NCBI GenBank assembly: GCA_947589575.1
Contig: CANQBM010000003.1
Span: 1 to 64,000 of the forward strand
Length of the DNA stretch: 64,000 bases
Source of the DNA: an uncultured Clostridia bacterium
GTDB taxonomy: Bacteria; Bacillota; Clostridia; Oscillospirales; Acutalibacteraceae
Direction of reading: 5' to 3'
Below the pieces are notes generated by a model. That model was not told the DNA's origin and did no database searches. It saw nothing but the letters and a program-made list of their open reading frames with translations. Position numbers and translations under genes: made by a program. This document shows positions 7,521-16,211 of the stretch, one piece after another (position 1 is the stretch's first letter; every line of letters starts with the position of its first letter).

Positions 7521-8621
7521 GTGTTTGATTTGAAAAATTATTCAATAAGTCTGCCGAGCTATTCAATCGGTGATAAGGTATATGATAAAATCGGCGAAAT
7601 TTGCTCGCCGTTTGGGAAAAAAGCCGTCTGCATCGGCGGAAAAACCGCTATAAGCAAAGTAAGAGATTTAATTGAAAAAAGTGTTGAAAACACCGCGATT
7701 AAAATACTTGATTTCATCTGGTACGGAGGCGAGGCAAGCTATGAAAATGTTGAAATGCTTAAAAATAATACCTCTGTAAAAGATGCCGATATGATTTTTG
7801 CAATCGGCGGCGGAAAGGCGCTCGACACATCAAAGGCGCTTGCGTTTATAACAGGTAAAGCGATTTTTACTTTTCCGACTATTGCGTCAAACTGTTCGGG
7901 AACAACTGCCGTATCAATTATGTATAACAGCGACGGCAGTTTCAAGGAGCCGTTTTTCTTCCCTGCTCCCGCAAAGCACTGCTTTATTTACACGCCTGTT
8001 ATTGCGCAGTCGCCGGCAAAATATATTTGGGCCGGTATGGGCGACACATATGCCAAGTATTTTGAAGCCGCTATGAGCAGCCGGAATGAGGATTTGGTTC
8101 ACTATCACGCGCTCGGTGTTACAACAAGCAGTCTTTGCCTATACCCTCTTTTAAAATACGGCAAAAAAGCCATGGCTGATTTTAAAGAAGGCAAAACGAG
8201 CTTTGAAGTTGAGCAGGCAATACTGTCTGTTGTTGTAACAACGGGAATAGCGTCTATTCTTTTAACCGCCGAGCATATTATCGACTATAATACGGGACTT
8301 GCGCACGCGGTGTTTTATGCGCTAACATCATATCCTCACATTGAGGAAAGGCATCTTCACGGCGAGGTTGTGGCGTTTGGAGTGCTTATTCTTCTTCTTG
8401 TCGACGATGACACAAAGATGTTTAAAACTATGTATGACTTCAACAAATCAATCGCTCTTCCAACATGTCTTGCTGATATTGAGATGAGTGAAGATGATTT
8501 AGACAGACTTGTGCCTATGGTCTGCAAAATGAAAGATATTGAACATAATCCATACAGAATTACGGAAGAAATGGTATTAAAGGCTTTCAAAAAGCTTGAA
8601 AAATACAATAAAAATAATTAG
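7521..8621 (+). CDS. Iron-containing alcohol dehydrogenase family protein (glycerol-dehydrogenase-like)
   Basis: NAD(P)-dependent oxidoreductase of the Fe-ADH superfamily, 366 residues. The Rossmann part has the nucleotide motif IFAIGGGKALDTSKALA (about residues 92-110) and TFPTIASNCSG. Metal ligands are visible as the Asp of MGDTYAKYFEA, the His of TGLAHAVFYAL and the His of RHLHGEVVAFG, in glycerol-dehydrogenase spacing. The start is GTG at 7521 or TTG at 7530; a GGTG just upstream fits the TTG slightly better. The gene ends 11 bases before an ABC-importer lipoprotein and shares its promoter, which suggests it acts on the imported compound or a product of it. The substrate cannot be read from sequence. 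Confidence 0.85.
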   Translation: MFDLKNYSISLPSYSIGDKVYDKIGEICSPFGKKAVCIGGKTAISKVRDLIEKSVENTAIKILDFIWYGGEASYENVEMLKNNTSVKDADMIFAIGGGKALDTSKALAFITGKAIFTFPTIASNCSGTTAVSIMYNSDGSFKEPFFFPAPAKHCFIYTPVIAQSPAKYIWAGMGDTYAKYFEAAMSSRNEDLVHYHALGVTTSSLCLYPLLKYGKKAMADFKEGKTSFEVEQAILSVVVTTGIASILLTAEHIIDYNTGLAHAVFYALTSYPHIEERHLHGEVVAFGVLILLLVDDDTKMFKTMYDFNKSIALPTCLADIEMSEDDLDRLVPMVCKMKDIEHNPYRITEEMVLKAFKKLEKYNKNN

Positions 8622-8632
8622 GAGAGGTTTTT

Positions 8633-9652
8633 ATGAAAAAAACACTTAAAAAAATTACGGCAATTTTAACGGCAGCACTTATGGTTGCCGCTTGCTTTGC
8701 AGGCTGCTCAGCAAAAAATGACAAAAACGGAGAGTCAACTACACCCGATACCGCGAAGCAGGCAAAATTCGGTGTTGTAGTTCAGACAGGCGCAAACGGC
8801 GCGTTTGTTGATATGAAAGACGGTATCATTGAACAGATGAAAGCCAATGGATATGAAAACGCAGATTTTGTTTATAAAGATGCGCAGAACGACACATCCG
8901 CTCTTTCAACAATTATCAGTTCAATGGATGACGGCTCATATAACGCAATTTTTACAATAGGAACTGCCTGCACGCAAACACTTGTTAATCTTCAGTCAGA
9001 TACACCCTGCTTCTTCTGTGCAGTCTCCGCTCCTGTTGAGGCAAAGGTAATTACCAATATGGGAATGCCTGATAAAAATGCTACAGGAACATCAAACGCA
9101 ATCCCTGTGTCAGACATAATTGAAATGGGCTACAAAATCACGCCTGACGTAACAAAGTGGGGCTTCATTTACTCAACATCACAGATAAACGCCGTAAATA
9201 CGGTTGAGTCTGCACAAAAATATCTTGACTCAAAAAATATCAAATATGAATCTGCAACTGTTGAAACGTCAGCCGACGTTAAATCCGCAACGGAAACGCT
9301 TATTTCAAACGGCTGTGATGTAATCTTTGTTCCTAATGATGCTATCGTTCAGGACGGTGTTCAGGCGCTTGTTCAGGTTTGCAGGGAGGCAAAGGTACCG
9401 AGCTACTGCTCATCCGCGACAACCGTAAACAGCGGATGCCTTGCGACACTTGCTATAGACGATAAGGGAATCGGCGCAAAAACCGCTGATATGTGTATTG
9501 AATATATGAACGGTAAAGCGATTACGGAAATCCCGTCGGTAGTTGTCGGCATTGACTACTGCACATTTAACGCGGACGTTGCCGAGTCGCTCGGAATTGA
9601 TACTCCCGCTAAGGAAACTATCGGCTACGAAATTCAGGTAGTTAATAATTAA
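8633..9652 (+). CDS. ABC transporter substrate-binding lipoprotein (TrpX-like family)
   Basis: A 339-residue secreted lipoprotein with lipobox MVAACFAGCSAKNDK (Cys near residue 25) and a periplasmic-binding-protein fold of the ABC_sub_bind type: AKFGVVVQTGANGAFVDMKD at the start of the mature domain, then FTIGTACTQTLV and DVIFVPNDAIVQDGVQAL. The family includes TrpX of streptococci, a tryptophan/tyrosine binding protein, but many members bind other small molecules. The start has a good AGGAGAGG ribosome binding site 11 bases after the dehydrogenase gene. It should deliver ligand to the permease and ATPase encoded next. Confidence 0.85.
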   Translation: MKKTLKKITAILTAALMVAACFAGCSAKNDKNGESTTPDTAKQAKFGVVVQTGANGAFVDMKDGIIEQMKANGYENADFVYKDAQNDTSALSTIISSMDDGSYNAIFTIGTACTQTLVNLQSDTPCFFCAVSAPVEAKVITNMGMPDKNATGTSNAIPVSDIIEMGYKITPDVTKWGFIYSTSQINAVNTVESAQKYLDSKNIKYESATVETSADVKSATETLISNGCDVIFVPNDAIVQDGVQALVQVCREAKVPSYCSSATTVNSGCLATLAIDDKGIGAKTADMCIEYMNGKAITEIPSVVVGIDYCTFNADVAESLGIDTPAKETIGYEIQVVNN

Positions 9653-9672
9653 TAAAACAGGAAATTCATTTT

Positions 9673-10587
9673 ATGCAGGTCTATATTACAGCTATTGAGG
9701 AGGGCTTTCTTTACGGACTGCTCGCCCTTGGAATTTATATTTCGCTAAGAATACTTGACATACCCGACCTTACAACAGAAGGCTCATTTGGTTTCGGCTC
9801 AGCCGTTGCAGCAGTTGTAGCCTCACAGGGTTTTAGCTTTTTAAGCTTTATTGCCGCATTTGCGGCAGGAGTTCTTGCGGGAATTGTGACAGGACTTTTA
9901 CAGACCAAGCTGAAAGTGCACCCAGTTCTCGCAGGTATTATCACAATGAGCGGACTTTACTCGGTTAATCTTATGGTGCGCGGTTCGTCAAATCTTAATT
10001 TTAACGATAACTCCGCATTTACAAAGCTCTTTAATCTGCTCGGCGTTTCAGGGGCAGACAAAAAAATTGCGGGTTTAATCATAGGCGCGGCGGTATGCGT
10101 TATTATAACTATACTTGTAATTATCTTTTTCAGAACGCATTTAGGTCTTTGTATAAGAGCAACCGGCGACAATCAGGATATGGTTAAGGCGTCATCAATC
10201 AATGTTGATTTTTCACTTATATTCGGTCTTGCGTTGGCAAATGGTCTGATAGCGCTGTCCGGCGCGCTTATATCGCACTATCTCGGTTTATCCGACCAGA
10301 GCTTTTCAAACGGTATGCTTATTTACGGTCTTGCAGCCGTTATTATTGGTGAGGCAATATTCGGTAAAAAGAATGTTGTTCTCGGCTTAATCAGTGCGAT
10401 TGTCGGCTCGTTGATTTATAAGATTATTGTTGCGTTTGTTATTGACGTTTCGCTCTTTGGTAAAAACAGCGAAAATCTTATGAAGCTTACATGCGCGATT
10501 ATAGTTGCCGCCACTCTTGTTATCCCGGAAATCAAAACACAGATTGAAAACGGGAAAATTAAGAAGGAGGCAAAGAATAATGCTTGA
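9673..10587 (+). CDS. ABC transporter permease (TrpY-like, BPD_transp_2 family)
   Basis: Integral membrane protein of 304 residues with about eight or nine hydrophobic segments. Family motifs include ISLRILDIPDLTTEGSFGFG near the N-terminus and GLCIRATGDNQDMVKASSIN in the cytoplasmic coupling loop, as in branched-chain-amino-acid/LivH-like permeases. Only one permease is encoded, so it probably works as a homodimer with the ATPase that follows. The C-terminal tail is short and charged (IKKEAKNNA), and its last codons overlap the start of the ATPase gene by eight bases. Confidence 0.85.
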   Translation: MQVYITAIEEGFLYGLLALGIYISLRILDIPDLTTEGSFGFGSAVAAVVASQGFSFLSFIAAFAAGVLAGIVTGLLQTKLKVHPVLAGIITMSGLYSVNLMVRGSSNLNFNDNSAFTKLFNLLGVSGADKKIAGLIIGAAVCVIITILVIIFFRTHLGLCIRATGDNQDMVKASSINVDFSLIFGLALANGLIALSGALISHYLGLSDQSFSNGMLIYGLAAVIIGEAIFGKKNVVLGLISAIVGSLIYKIIVAFVIDVSLFGKNSENLMKLTCAIIVAATLVIPEIKTQIENGKIKKEAKNNA

Positions 10588-11380
10588 AATCGTTAATCTT
10601 TCAAAAACCTTTGCCAAGGGCACAGTCAATGAGCATACTGCTCTTGAAAATATTAACTTATCGCTTAATGACGGTGAATTTGTAACAATAGTAGGTTCAA
10701 ACGGTGCCGGAAAATCAACGCTTTTTAATATGATTTGCGGAACATATTTGCAGGACAGCGGTAATATTACGCTTGACGGCAAAGATATTTCCTTTATGCC
10801 CGAACACAAGAGAGCAAAGCTTATTGGACGGGTTTTTCAGGACCCGATGAAGGGTACCGCTCCGAATATGACTATTGAGGAAAATCTCGCTCTTGCGTAT
10901 TCACGCGCGGGTTCAGGATTTTTTACCCAGGCTGTTTCCAAGAAAAAAAGAGAGCTTTTTATTGAGGAAGTTTCAAAGTTCGGTATGGGGCTTGAAGACC
11001 GTATGAAAACTAAAATCGGTCTGCTCTCAGGCGGACAAAGGCAGGTTGTAACCCTGCTTATGTGTACAATCGTGACGCCTAAGCTTCTGCTTCTTGACGA
11101 GCACACAGCGGCGCTTGATCCCGTAACAGCCGATAAGGTAATGGAAATAACAAACAAAATCGTTAAGAAAAATAATATCACCACTATGATGATTACCCAC
11201 AACATGTCACAGGCGCTTACAACAGGTTCAAGAACAATAATGATGGACAGCGGTAAAATTATTATTGACATTGACGGTGATACAAGACGTAAAATGACTG
11301 TGGCTTCCCTGCTTGAGCTCTACAGAGAAAAGGAAAATAAGGATTTTGATAACGACAGAATTCTCCTGCAAAAAGATTAA
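10580..11380 (+). CDS. ABC transporter ATP-binding protein (TrpZ-like)
   Basis: The start is taken as ATG at 10580 because AAGGAGG lies nine bases upstream and the ABC fold begins at MLEIVNLSKTFAKG; an in-frame start at 10505 would add 25 residues encoded inside the permease gene. The 266-residue protein carries Walker A (VGSNGAGKSTLFN), Q-loop (FQDPMKG), signature (LLSGGQRQVVTLL), Walker B (LLLLDEHTAALDP) and the H-loop histidine (MMITHNM). It completes a binding protein-permease-ATPase importer transcribed with an iron-type dehydrogenase. Confidence 0.9.
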   Translation: MLEIVNLSKTFAKGTVNEHTALENINLSLNDGEFVTIVGSNGAGKSTLFNMICGTYLQDSGNITLDGKDISFMPEHKRAKLIGRVFQDPMKGTAPNMTIEENLALAYSRAGSGFFTQAVSKKKRELFIEEVSKFGMGLEDRMKTKIGLLSGGQRQVVTLLMCTIVTPKLLLLDEHTAALDPVTADKVMEITNKIVKKNNITTMMITHNMSQALTTGSRTIMMDSGKIIIDIDGDTRRKMTVASLLELYREKENKDFDNDRILLQKD

Positions 11381-11393
11381 ATATAAAATTAAA

Positions 11394-11430
11394 GGTCAGC
11401 CTGACGTCGTTTAAGGCTGACCGTTTTTTT
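11394..11430. terminator. Bidirectional terminator between convergent operons
   Basis: Perfect 8-bp stem GGTCAGCC (11394-11401) with GGCTGACC (11415-11422), 13-base loop, then a G and seven Ts on the plus strand. It lies between the ABC ATPase and the convergent lipase gene, whose stop codon overlaps the T-run. A weaker T-rich tail exists on the minus strand. Confidence 0.85.
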
Positions 11431-12541
11431 ACTGAAATATAAAATATTTATCCAAATTGTTTATTAAATCCTCACTGATTGCACTGTATGTACCTGCAAA
11501 GCTATGAGCAACCAGCCCCGATTCAACAGCTCCCGCAAGATCATTATAATAATCAGAAATTCCGTTTTCAACATATTTATCACCGTACGCTTTTTTACGG
11601 AAATCCTCAGCCGGAGCGTAAAGTAATGTGTTGCCGAGATGCGCCTGAGCACCTACAGTAGTAACTAAATCATCTCCGTTTGCAATATTAATAATATTGC
11701 TGTAAGGATAATTATATCCGCTTGAAACTGATTTAGGAGTACCAAATGTGACGGTACTGAAATTTTCGGGATCGACCCCCTGCTCGTAAAAAATATATCC
11801 GCAAAGCACATCGGCAACCGCCGCGCCGAGACTGTGACCTGTAACAATCATAGCATATTTGCTTTTTTCGCTTTTCATATCTTCAATAATTTCATTAAGA
11901 GTTACTTTATTTCCGTCTATGTTAAATTTAATCTTATCAGCCTTTTTCACGAAATTTTCGGCATTCCACTTAAAGCCCTTGTGAAAGCCCTTGTCATCAA
12001 CCGCTGTGAACATATCGCTGAAATCATCAACAATATCCGATGGGTCAGTACCCCTGAAAGCAATAGCAATCAGCGTCTTTTTCTCATTACCGTAATTTAT
12101 GCTTTTAGACGCAATAGTCGCACTTACGGAGGAAAACATAAAAGCCGTATTTTCACTGTTATGAAAAGTAAAATAGTCGTATAAAAATGACGAATCGTTT
12201 TCAATCCGCTGAATATTCTCATACCCTTTATCAGAAAGCGTATCCCTCCACGCAGTTTCTTTTTCAGGCATATAGGCGACACCGGAGAGCATAGTTGACT
12301 CTTTTATAAGCGCCGAAAGCTGTTCACGGCTGTAATCAACATTAATCCTCTCACGCGCGTCTGTCTCTGCGAAGGATTCCAGATTTTCAACTACAATATT
12401 TGATACGTAATGAAAAACACCATAATCAATTCCTGCAATTACAGCGATCACAACTAAAAATAATACGAACCTTTTCCAAAGCGGACGTTTTTTCTTTTTA
12501 CGTTTTTTTTCTTTTTTCTTTACTTCAGATGAATTATTCAT
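11429..12541 (-). CDS. Membrane-anchored class 3 lipase-like alpha/beta hydrolase
   Basis: The start is placed at 12541 (MNNSSEVKKKEKKRKKKKRP) because AGGAAA precedes it at good spacing; the longer in-frame start at 12601 lies within the upstream gene. A strongly basic cytoplasmic tail is followed by one membrane helix (FVLFLVVIAVIAGIDYGVF), so the hydrolase domain faces outward. The lipase core shows the nucleophile elbow VTGHSLGAAVADVL, an acid in NIANGDDLVTT and a candidate catalytic His in GLVAHSF near the C-terminus, the order seen in class 3 lipases. The oxyanion part resembles IAFRGTDPSD. It follows an acyltransferase by 14 bases, which suggests work on the same envelope lipid or acylated glycan; the substrate is unknown. 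Confidence 0.75.
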   Translation of the reverse strand: MNNSSEVKKKEKKRKKKKRPLWKRFVLFLVVIAVIAGIDYGVFHYVSNIVVENLESFAETDARERINVDYSREQLSALIKESTMLSGVAYMPEKETAWRDTLSDKGYENIQRIENDSSFLYDYFTFHNSENTAFMFSSVSATIASKSINYGNEKKTLIAIAFRGTDPSDIVDDFSDMFTAVDDKGFHKGFKWNAENFVKKADKIKFNIDGNKVTLNEIIEDMKSEKSKYAMIVTGHSLGAAVADVLCGYIFYEQGVDPENFSTVTFGTPKSVSSGYNYPYSNIINIANGDDLVTTVGAQAHLGNTLLYAPAEDFRKKAYGDKYVENGISDYYNDLAGAVESGLVAHSFAGTYSAISEDLINNLDKYFIFQ

Positions 12542-12555
12542 AATATATTTCCTGA

Positions 12556-13641
12556 TTAATTTGACTTTTGTCTGCTTTTCGGCTTTATGATTAGATTCCA
12601 CAGCATACCAACATATTTATCAAACAGATAAGCAATAAGTATTGTTGTAACAAGACAGACAATAAAATAAATGTAAATATTAAAGTCACTGAGACCCAGC
12701 CTTTGGAATACAGTCATCGGAATTCTCTGCATAATGTAGATACCGAATAAATGCTGACCGCAAAAACGTAATATTTTATTATTGAGCGAGCATTGCATTG
12801 TAAACAGAACAACAGCCGCAACAAAGGCAAACATACTCAGTTCATAGATAAAAAACCTGTCTCCCCTATGGTCATATGTTATCTTTGCGGCAATCACGCT
12901 GCCTGCAAAAAGAACAGCCCACAGAGTATTGCTTTTATTAATAAGCCTTTCAAGCTTATCCCTGTATAGTGAATAAAAGATACCTAACGGATAGCATAAA
13001 ACCGTGTTATAAAATCGTGTTGCGTTGAGTTCATAAAAATGAAAAAACGATACGTATGCTAAAAGAAGTCCAGTCACCGCAAGCGCAGACGGAATATATT
13101 TTAACTTATCACGGAAAATTTCAAAGCCTATAAATGTGGCGATGTAGCAAATAACTATTGCAAAAATATACCAATTTGAATTACCTATGCTTTGCCATCC
13201 GACAAGAGAAAGAATAAAACTCTTAGGCGTTATTTTATAAGCGCCCCTGTTTATTATGATATTAAGAAGTAAATAGCAAAGCACGGCAATATCAAACCTG
13301 AATAGCGTGCCAAGCACTCTTGTTACGGGTATTTTATTTATATAAGCCGTTTTCTTTTTTGAAATAGCCTCCATAACCCCGTAACCCGAATAGAACATAA
13401 ACAGTGTTACCATCCGCTGGCCTATCTGACCGTATACGCTGTCATATGCCAAGTCATATGAGTTTGTGAAATCAACATATGAATTGAAATGGGAAAAGAA
13501 AACAATTATTATAAAAATGCCTTTTACAGCCGTTGTTTTATTAATTGACATATAGTCTTTAATATAATTGTCGTTTCCAACAGGTCTAAGCTGTATCTGC
13601 CACATACAAACAAGTGCAAAAACAGCAATAAAAGCAATCAT
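12556..13641 (-). CDS. Acyltransferase 3 family membrane protein
   Basis: A 361-residue protein with about ten membrane helices. The family signature is the histidine in the first loop after helix 1-2 (IIIVFFSHFNSYVDF), followed later by RMVTLFMFYSGYGVMEAI, which resembles the conserved R...F...SG pattern of OafA/WecH-like O-acyltransferases. These proteins transfer acetyl or other acyl groups to sugars of cell-envelope polymers. The ATG at 13641 has a GAGGTG ribosome binding site. A TATAAT box lies at 13682-13687 on the minus strand but has only a weak -35. The lipase gene follows in the same operon. Confidence 0.8.
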   Translation of the reverse strand: MIAFIAVFALVCMWQIQLRPVGNDNYIKDYMSINKTTAVKGIFIIIVFFSHFNSYVDFTNSYDLAYDSVYGQIGQRMVTLFMFYSGYGVMEAISKKKTAYINKIPVTRVLGTLFRFDIAVLCYLLLNIIINRGAYKITPKSFILSLVGWQSIGNSNWYIFAIVICYIATFIGFEIFRDKLKYIPSALAVTGLLLAYVSFFHFYELNATRFYNTVLCYPLGIFYSLYRDKLERLINKSNTLWAVLFAGSVIAAKITYDHRGDRFFIYELSMFAFVAAVVLFTMQCSLNNKILRFCGQHLFGIYIMQRIPMTVFQRLGLSDFNIYIYFIVCLVTTILIAYLFDKYVGMLWNLIIKPKSRQKSN

Positions 13642-13719
13642 GTATTAACACCTCGCATTCAGCGAAATTCTTATGTTTGATATTATAACATATCAATACC
13701 TGTTCAAGCAATAAAAAAT

Positions 13720-13761
13720 ACAGGAGGACATAGCAGATGAGAAACTGTTATGTCCTCCTGT
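13720..13761 (-). terminator. Terminator of the por operon
   Basis: Perfect 13-bp stem ACAGGAGGACATA (13720-13732) with its complement (13749-13761), 16-base loop, followed on the minus strand by ATTTTTT. Placed nine bases after the porB stop. Confidence 0.85.
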
Positions 13762-13769
13762 TAAAATTT

Positions 13770-14711
13770 TTACGCGCCGCGTACCTCGGAGCAACGGTCA
13801 AGAAGCTCATACCAACGGCGGTCAACTTCCTTCTGAAATGCCTCAATCATCCACTCGTTTTCTGGCTTAAACATATGCTTAAATCTGCCCTGTTTAACGA
13901 GCCACTCCTCAATAGGAACATAATTTTTCGGCTCATAGTTAAGTATCCACTTACCGTCAACAACTTCAAACAGCGGCCAGTAACGTGTTTCAACGGCAAG
14001 CTTGCAAATTTCCATAATATCATACGCAGGATACCTCCAGCCTCTCGGACACGGTGCCATTATGTTGAGAAAAGCGGCACCCTTTGTATAAATAGCCTTT
14101 TCCGACTTTTTGTAAAGGTCGCGGAAATTCTGAACAAAAGTAGTCTGTGCAACATAAGGAACCTGATGTTCAGCAATGATTGCTGCAAGGTCCTTCCTGT
14201 ACTGTGGCTTGCCGGAGGATTGTCTGCCTACAGGTGTTGTGGTCGTATCGGCAAACATCGGAGTAGCAGATGAGCGCTGGATGCCCGTATTCATATACGC
14301 GCCGTTATCGTAACAAACATAAACCATATCGTGACCGCGTTCCATAGCACCGCTCAGTGACTGAAAACCGATGTCATAAGTACCGCCGTCACCGCCGAAA
14401 GTGATGAACTTATATGTTTCGTCAAGCTTTCCTTTTCTTTTAAGTACATTATACGCACCCTCAACGCCCGACATTGTCGCGCCCGCATTTTCAAAAGCAT
14501 TATGTATATAACTGTCCTTATACGATGTATACGGATACATAAAGCTTGAAACCTCAAGACAGCCTGTCGCGTTACCTATAACAGCCTTGTCACCTGGCTT
14601 GATTGCCTTTAAAACATTCCTTACGGCTATTGTTCCGCCGCAGCCTGCACACATTCTGTGTCCGCCTGCAAGGCGGTCTTCTCTGCCGACATATTCTTTA
14701 AAGTTATACAT
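13770..14711 (-). CDS. porB: 2-oxoacid:ferredoxin oxidoreductase beta subunit (TPP-binding)
   Basis: A 313-residue thiamine-diphosphate subunit of a four-subunit 2-oxoacid oxidoreductase. The N-terminal MCAGCGGTIAVRNVL provides the first cluster-binding cysteines. The TPP/magnesium region is FGGDGGTYDIGFQSLSGA (about residues 103-120), with a later YDNGAYMNTGIQRS. Together with PorA it decarboxylates a 2-oxoacid and passes electrons through PorD to ferredoxin, or runs in reverse as a reductive carboxylase. The best sequence resemblance is to archaeal/Thermotoga PorB, but substrate (pyruvate, branched or aromatic oxoacid) cannot be fixed from sequence. It is the last gene of the T-box-controlled operon. 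Confidence 0.9.
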   Translation of the reverse strand: MYNFKEYVGREDRLAGGHRMCAGCGGTIAVRNVLKAIKPGDKAVIGNATGCLEVSSFMYPYTSYKDSYIHNAFENAGATMSGVEGAYNVLKRKGKLDETYKFITFGGDGGTYDIGFQSLSGAMERGHDMVYVCYDNGAYMNTGIQRSSATPMFADTTTTPVGRQSSGKPQYRKDLAAIIAEHQVPYVAQTTFVQNFRDLYKKSEKAIYTKGAAFLNIMAPCPRGWRYPAYDIMEICKLAVETRYWPLFEVVDGKWILNYEPKNYVPIEEWLVKQGRFKHMFKPENEWMIEAFQKEVDRRWYELLDRCSEVRGA

Positions 14712-14724
14712 ATTAACCGCCTCC

Positions 14725-15906
14725 TCACTCTCTTACGCCCATATAACGATAAGGATTTTCAACCTTACCCGCTTTGGCGATATTTTCAAGTTCTTTATAT
14801 ATGTTAATCATATCGGATACCTTTACATCACGGCCGCCAAGACCGTAAACATAATTGACAGTCAGTGTATCTGACTTTGCTCTGTAAAGAGCGGTTGTAA
14901 CCTCTGCGCCGATAGGTCCGCAATTATTGTTATATGACTCTGTTCTGTCCATAAGAGCAACCGCCTTGACGCCTTTCAAAGCCTCTGCAATTTCATCAGC
15001 AGGAAACGGACGGAAAAGTCTGATTTTTATAATACCTGCTTTAATGCCCTTTTCTCTTAATTTATCAACGGCGTCTTTTGTTGTGCCTGCCGCCGAGCCT
15101 ATAATAACAACCGCGTAATCAGCGTCATCCATTTTATACTCCTCAAAGAGTCCGTACTTTCTGCCTGTAAGCTCTGCGTATTCCTTTGCAACATCAAGAG
15201 TTACCTGCTTTGCGTTTTTGAGAGCCTCAGCCTGCGCTCTCTTTGCCTCAAAGTAATAATTTGTCACGCTGTAAGGACCTACTGCCATAGGGCACTCCGG
15301 ATTTAAAAGTGAATTTTCAGGCTCATACTCACCGACAAAATTCTTAACCTCTTCATCCTCGTTGAGAACTATATTCTCAACGGCGTGTGAGGTAATAAAT
15401 CCGTCCTGGCAAATCATTACCGGAAGCATAACATCCTTATGCTCTGCAATACGATATGCCATACACAGATTGTCATAAACCTCCTGATTGTTTTCAGCGT
15501 AAATCTGAATCCATCCCGCGTCTCTCGCTCCCATTGAGTCACTGTGGTCGCAGTTAATGTTGATAGGACCCGATAAGGCTCTGTTAACAAGAGTTAATAC
15601 GCAGGGAAGCCTGTTTGACGCAGCAAGATAAAGCTCCTCCCACATTAGCGCCATACCTGCCGACGAAGTTGCCGTAACACTTCTCGCGCCTGCCGCCTGT
15701 GCGCCGATAACGGCAGACATTGCAGAATGTTCGGACTCAACAGGAATAAACTCACTGTCTACCAAACCGTTTGCAACAAGTTTTGAAAAATACTGCGGGA
15801 TTTCTGTTGAAGGAGTAATCGGGAACGCTGCCATTACATCAGGATTAATCTGACGGAGCGCCTCCGCAACCGCCTCGTTACCGCTGAGTCTGTCTTTTTT
15901 AGCCAT
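14725..15906 (-). CDS. porA: 2-oxoacid:ferredoxin oxidoreductase alpha subunit
   Basis: The 393-residue alpha subunit carries the characteristic AAFPITPSTEIPQYFSKLV, followed by PVESEHSAMSAVIGAQAAGA, whose glutamate contacts TPP. ATSSAGMALMWEELYLAA and the C-terminal transketolase-like domain with LFRPFPADEIAEAL and DRTESYNNNCGP complete it. All are standard for PorA. The gene begins one base after porD ends and stops 13 bases before porB, so the four subunits are stoichiometrically coupled. Most Clostridia also carry a single-chain pyruvate:ferredoxin oxidoreductase; a second, four-subunit enzyme is compatible with a biosynthetic or specialised oxoacid role. Confidence 0.92.
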   Translation of the reverse strand: MAKKDRLSGNEAVAEALRQINPDVMAAFPITPSTEIPQYFSKLVANGLVDSEFIPVESEHSAMSAVIGAQAAGARSVTATSSAGMALMWEELYLAASNRLPCVLTLVNRALSGPININCDHSDSMGARDAGWIQIYAENNQEVYDNLCMAYRIAEHKDVMLPVMICQDGFITSHAVENIVLNEDEEVKNFVGEYEPENSLLNPECPMAVGPYSVTNYYFEAKRAQAEALKNAKQVTLDVAKEYAELTGRKYGLFEEYKMDDADYAVVIIGSAAGTTKDAVDKLREKGIKAGIIKIRLFRPFPADEIAEALKGVKAVALMDRTESYNNNCGPIGAEVTTALYRAKSDTLTVNYVYGLGGRDVKVSDMINIYKELENIAKAGKVENPYRYMGVRE

Positions 15907-15907
15907 A

Positions 15908-16210
15908 TTACTTAACCCCCTCCATAGTTATTGCGCCGACGCGGCAAGCCTTAACGCAGATACCGCAGCCCTTGCAATGGTCATAATCAAACGCCTTTCT
16001 CATACCGTCCTTAACACCTATACAACTGTCAGGGCAGACAGGAACGCACATAAGACAGTGAATACATTTTGACCAGTCAAGTTCAGGCTTAACCGATGTC
16101 CACTCCCCTGTGTTAAAATCCTCAGAAGTCTTTTCGCCGTAAATCTGCATACCCTGAGTAAGCTCCTGCCACGTACATTCCAAGTGGAGTTTTTTTGTAT
16201 CTGATTTCAT
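15908..16210 (-). CDS. porD: 2-oxoacid:ferredoxin oxidoreductase delta subunit (2[4Fe-4S] ferredoxin)
   Basis: A start at 16210 (MKSDTKKLHLECTWQ) is chosen because a full AGGAGGT lies upstream; the product is then 100 residues. Two ferredoxin motifs are visible, SKCIHCLMCVPVCPDSC and DHCKGCGICVKACRVG, each with the four cysteines of a [4Fe-4S] cluster. The protein relays electrons from the TPP centre to external ferredoxin. The N-terminal ~45 residues are the usual delta-subunit extension. It lies one base after porG and just before porA. Confidence 0.92.
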   Translation of the reverse strand: MKSDTKKLHLECTWQELTQGMQIYGEKTSEDFNTGEWTSVKPELDWSKCIHCLMCVPVCPDSCIGVKDGMRKAFDYDHCKGCGICVKACRVGAITMEGVK

Positions 16211-16211
16211 A

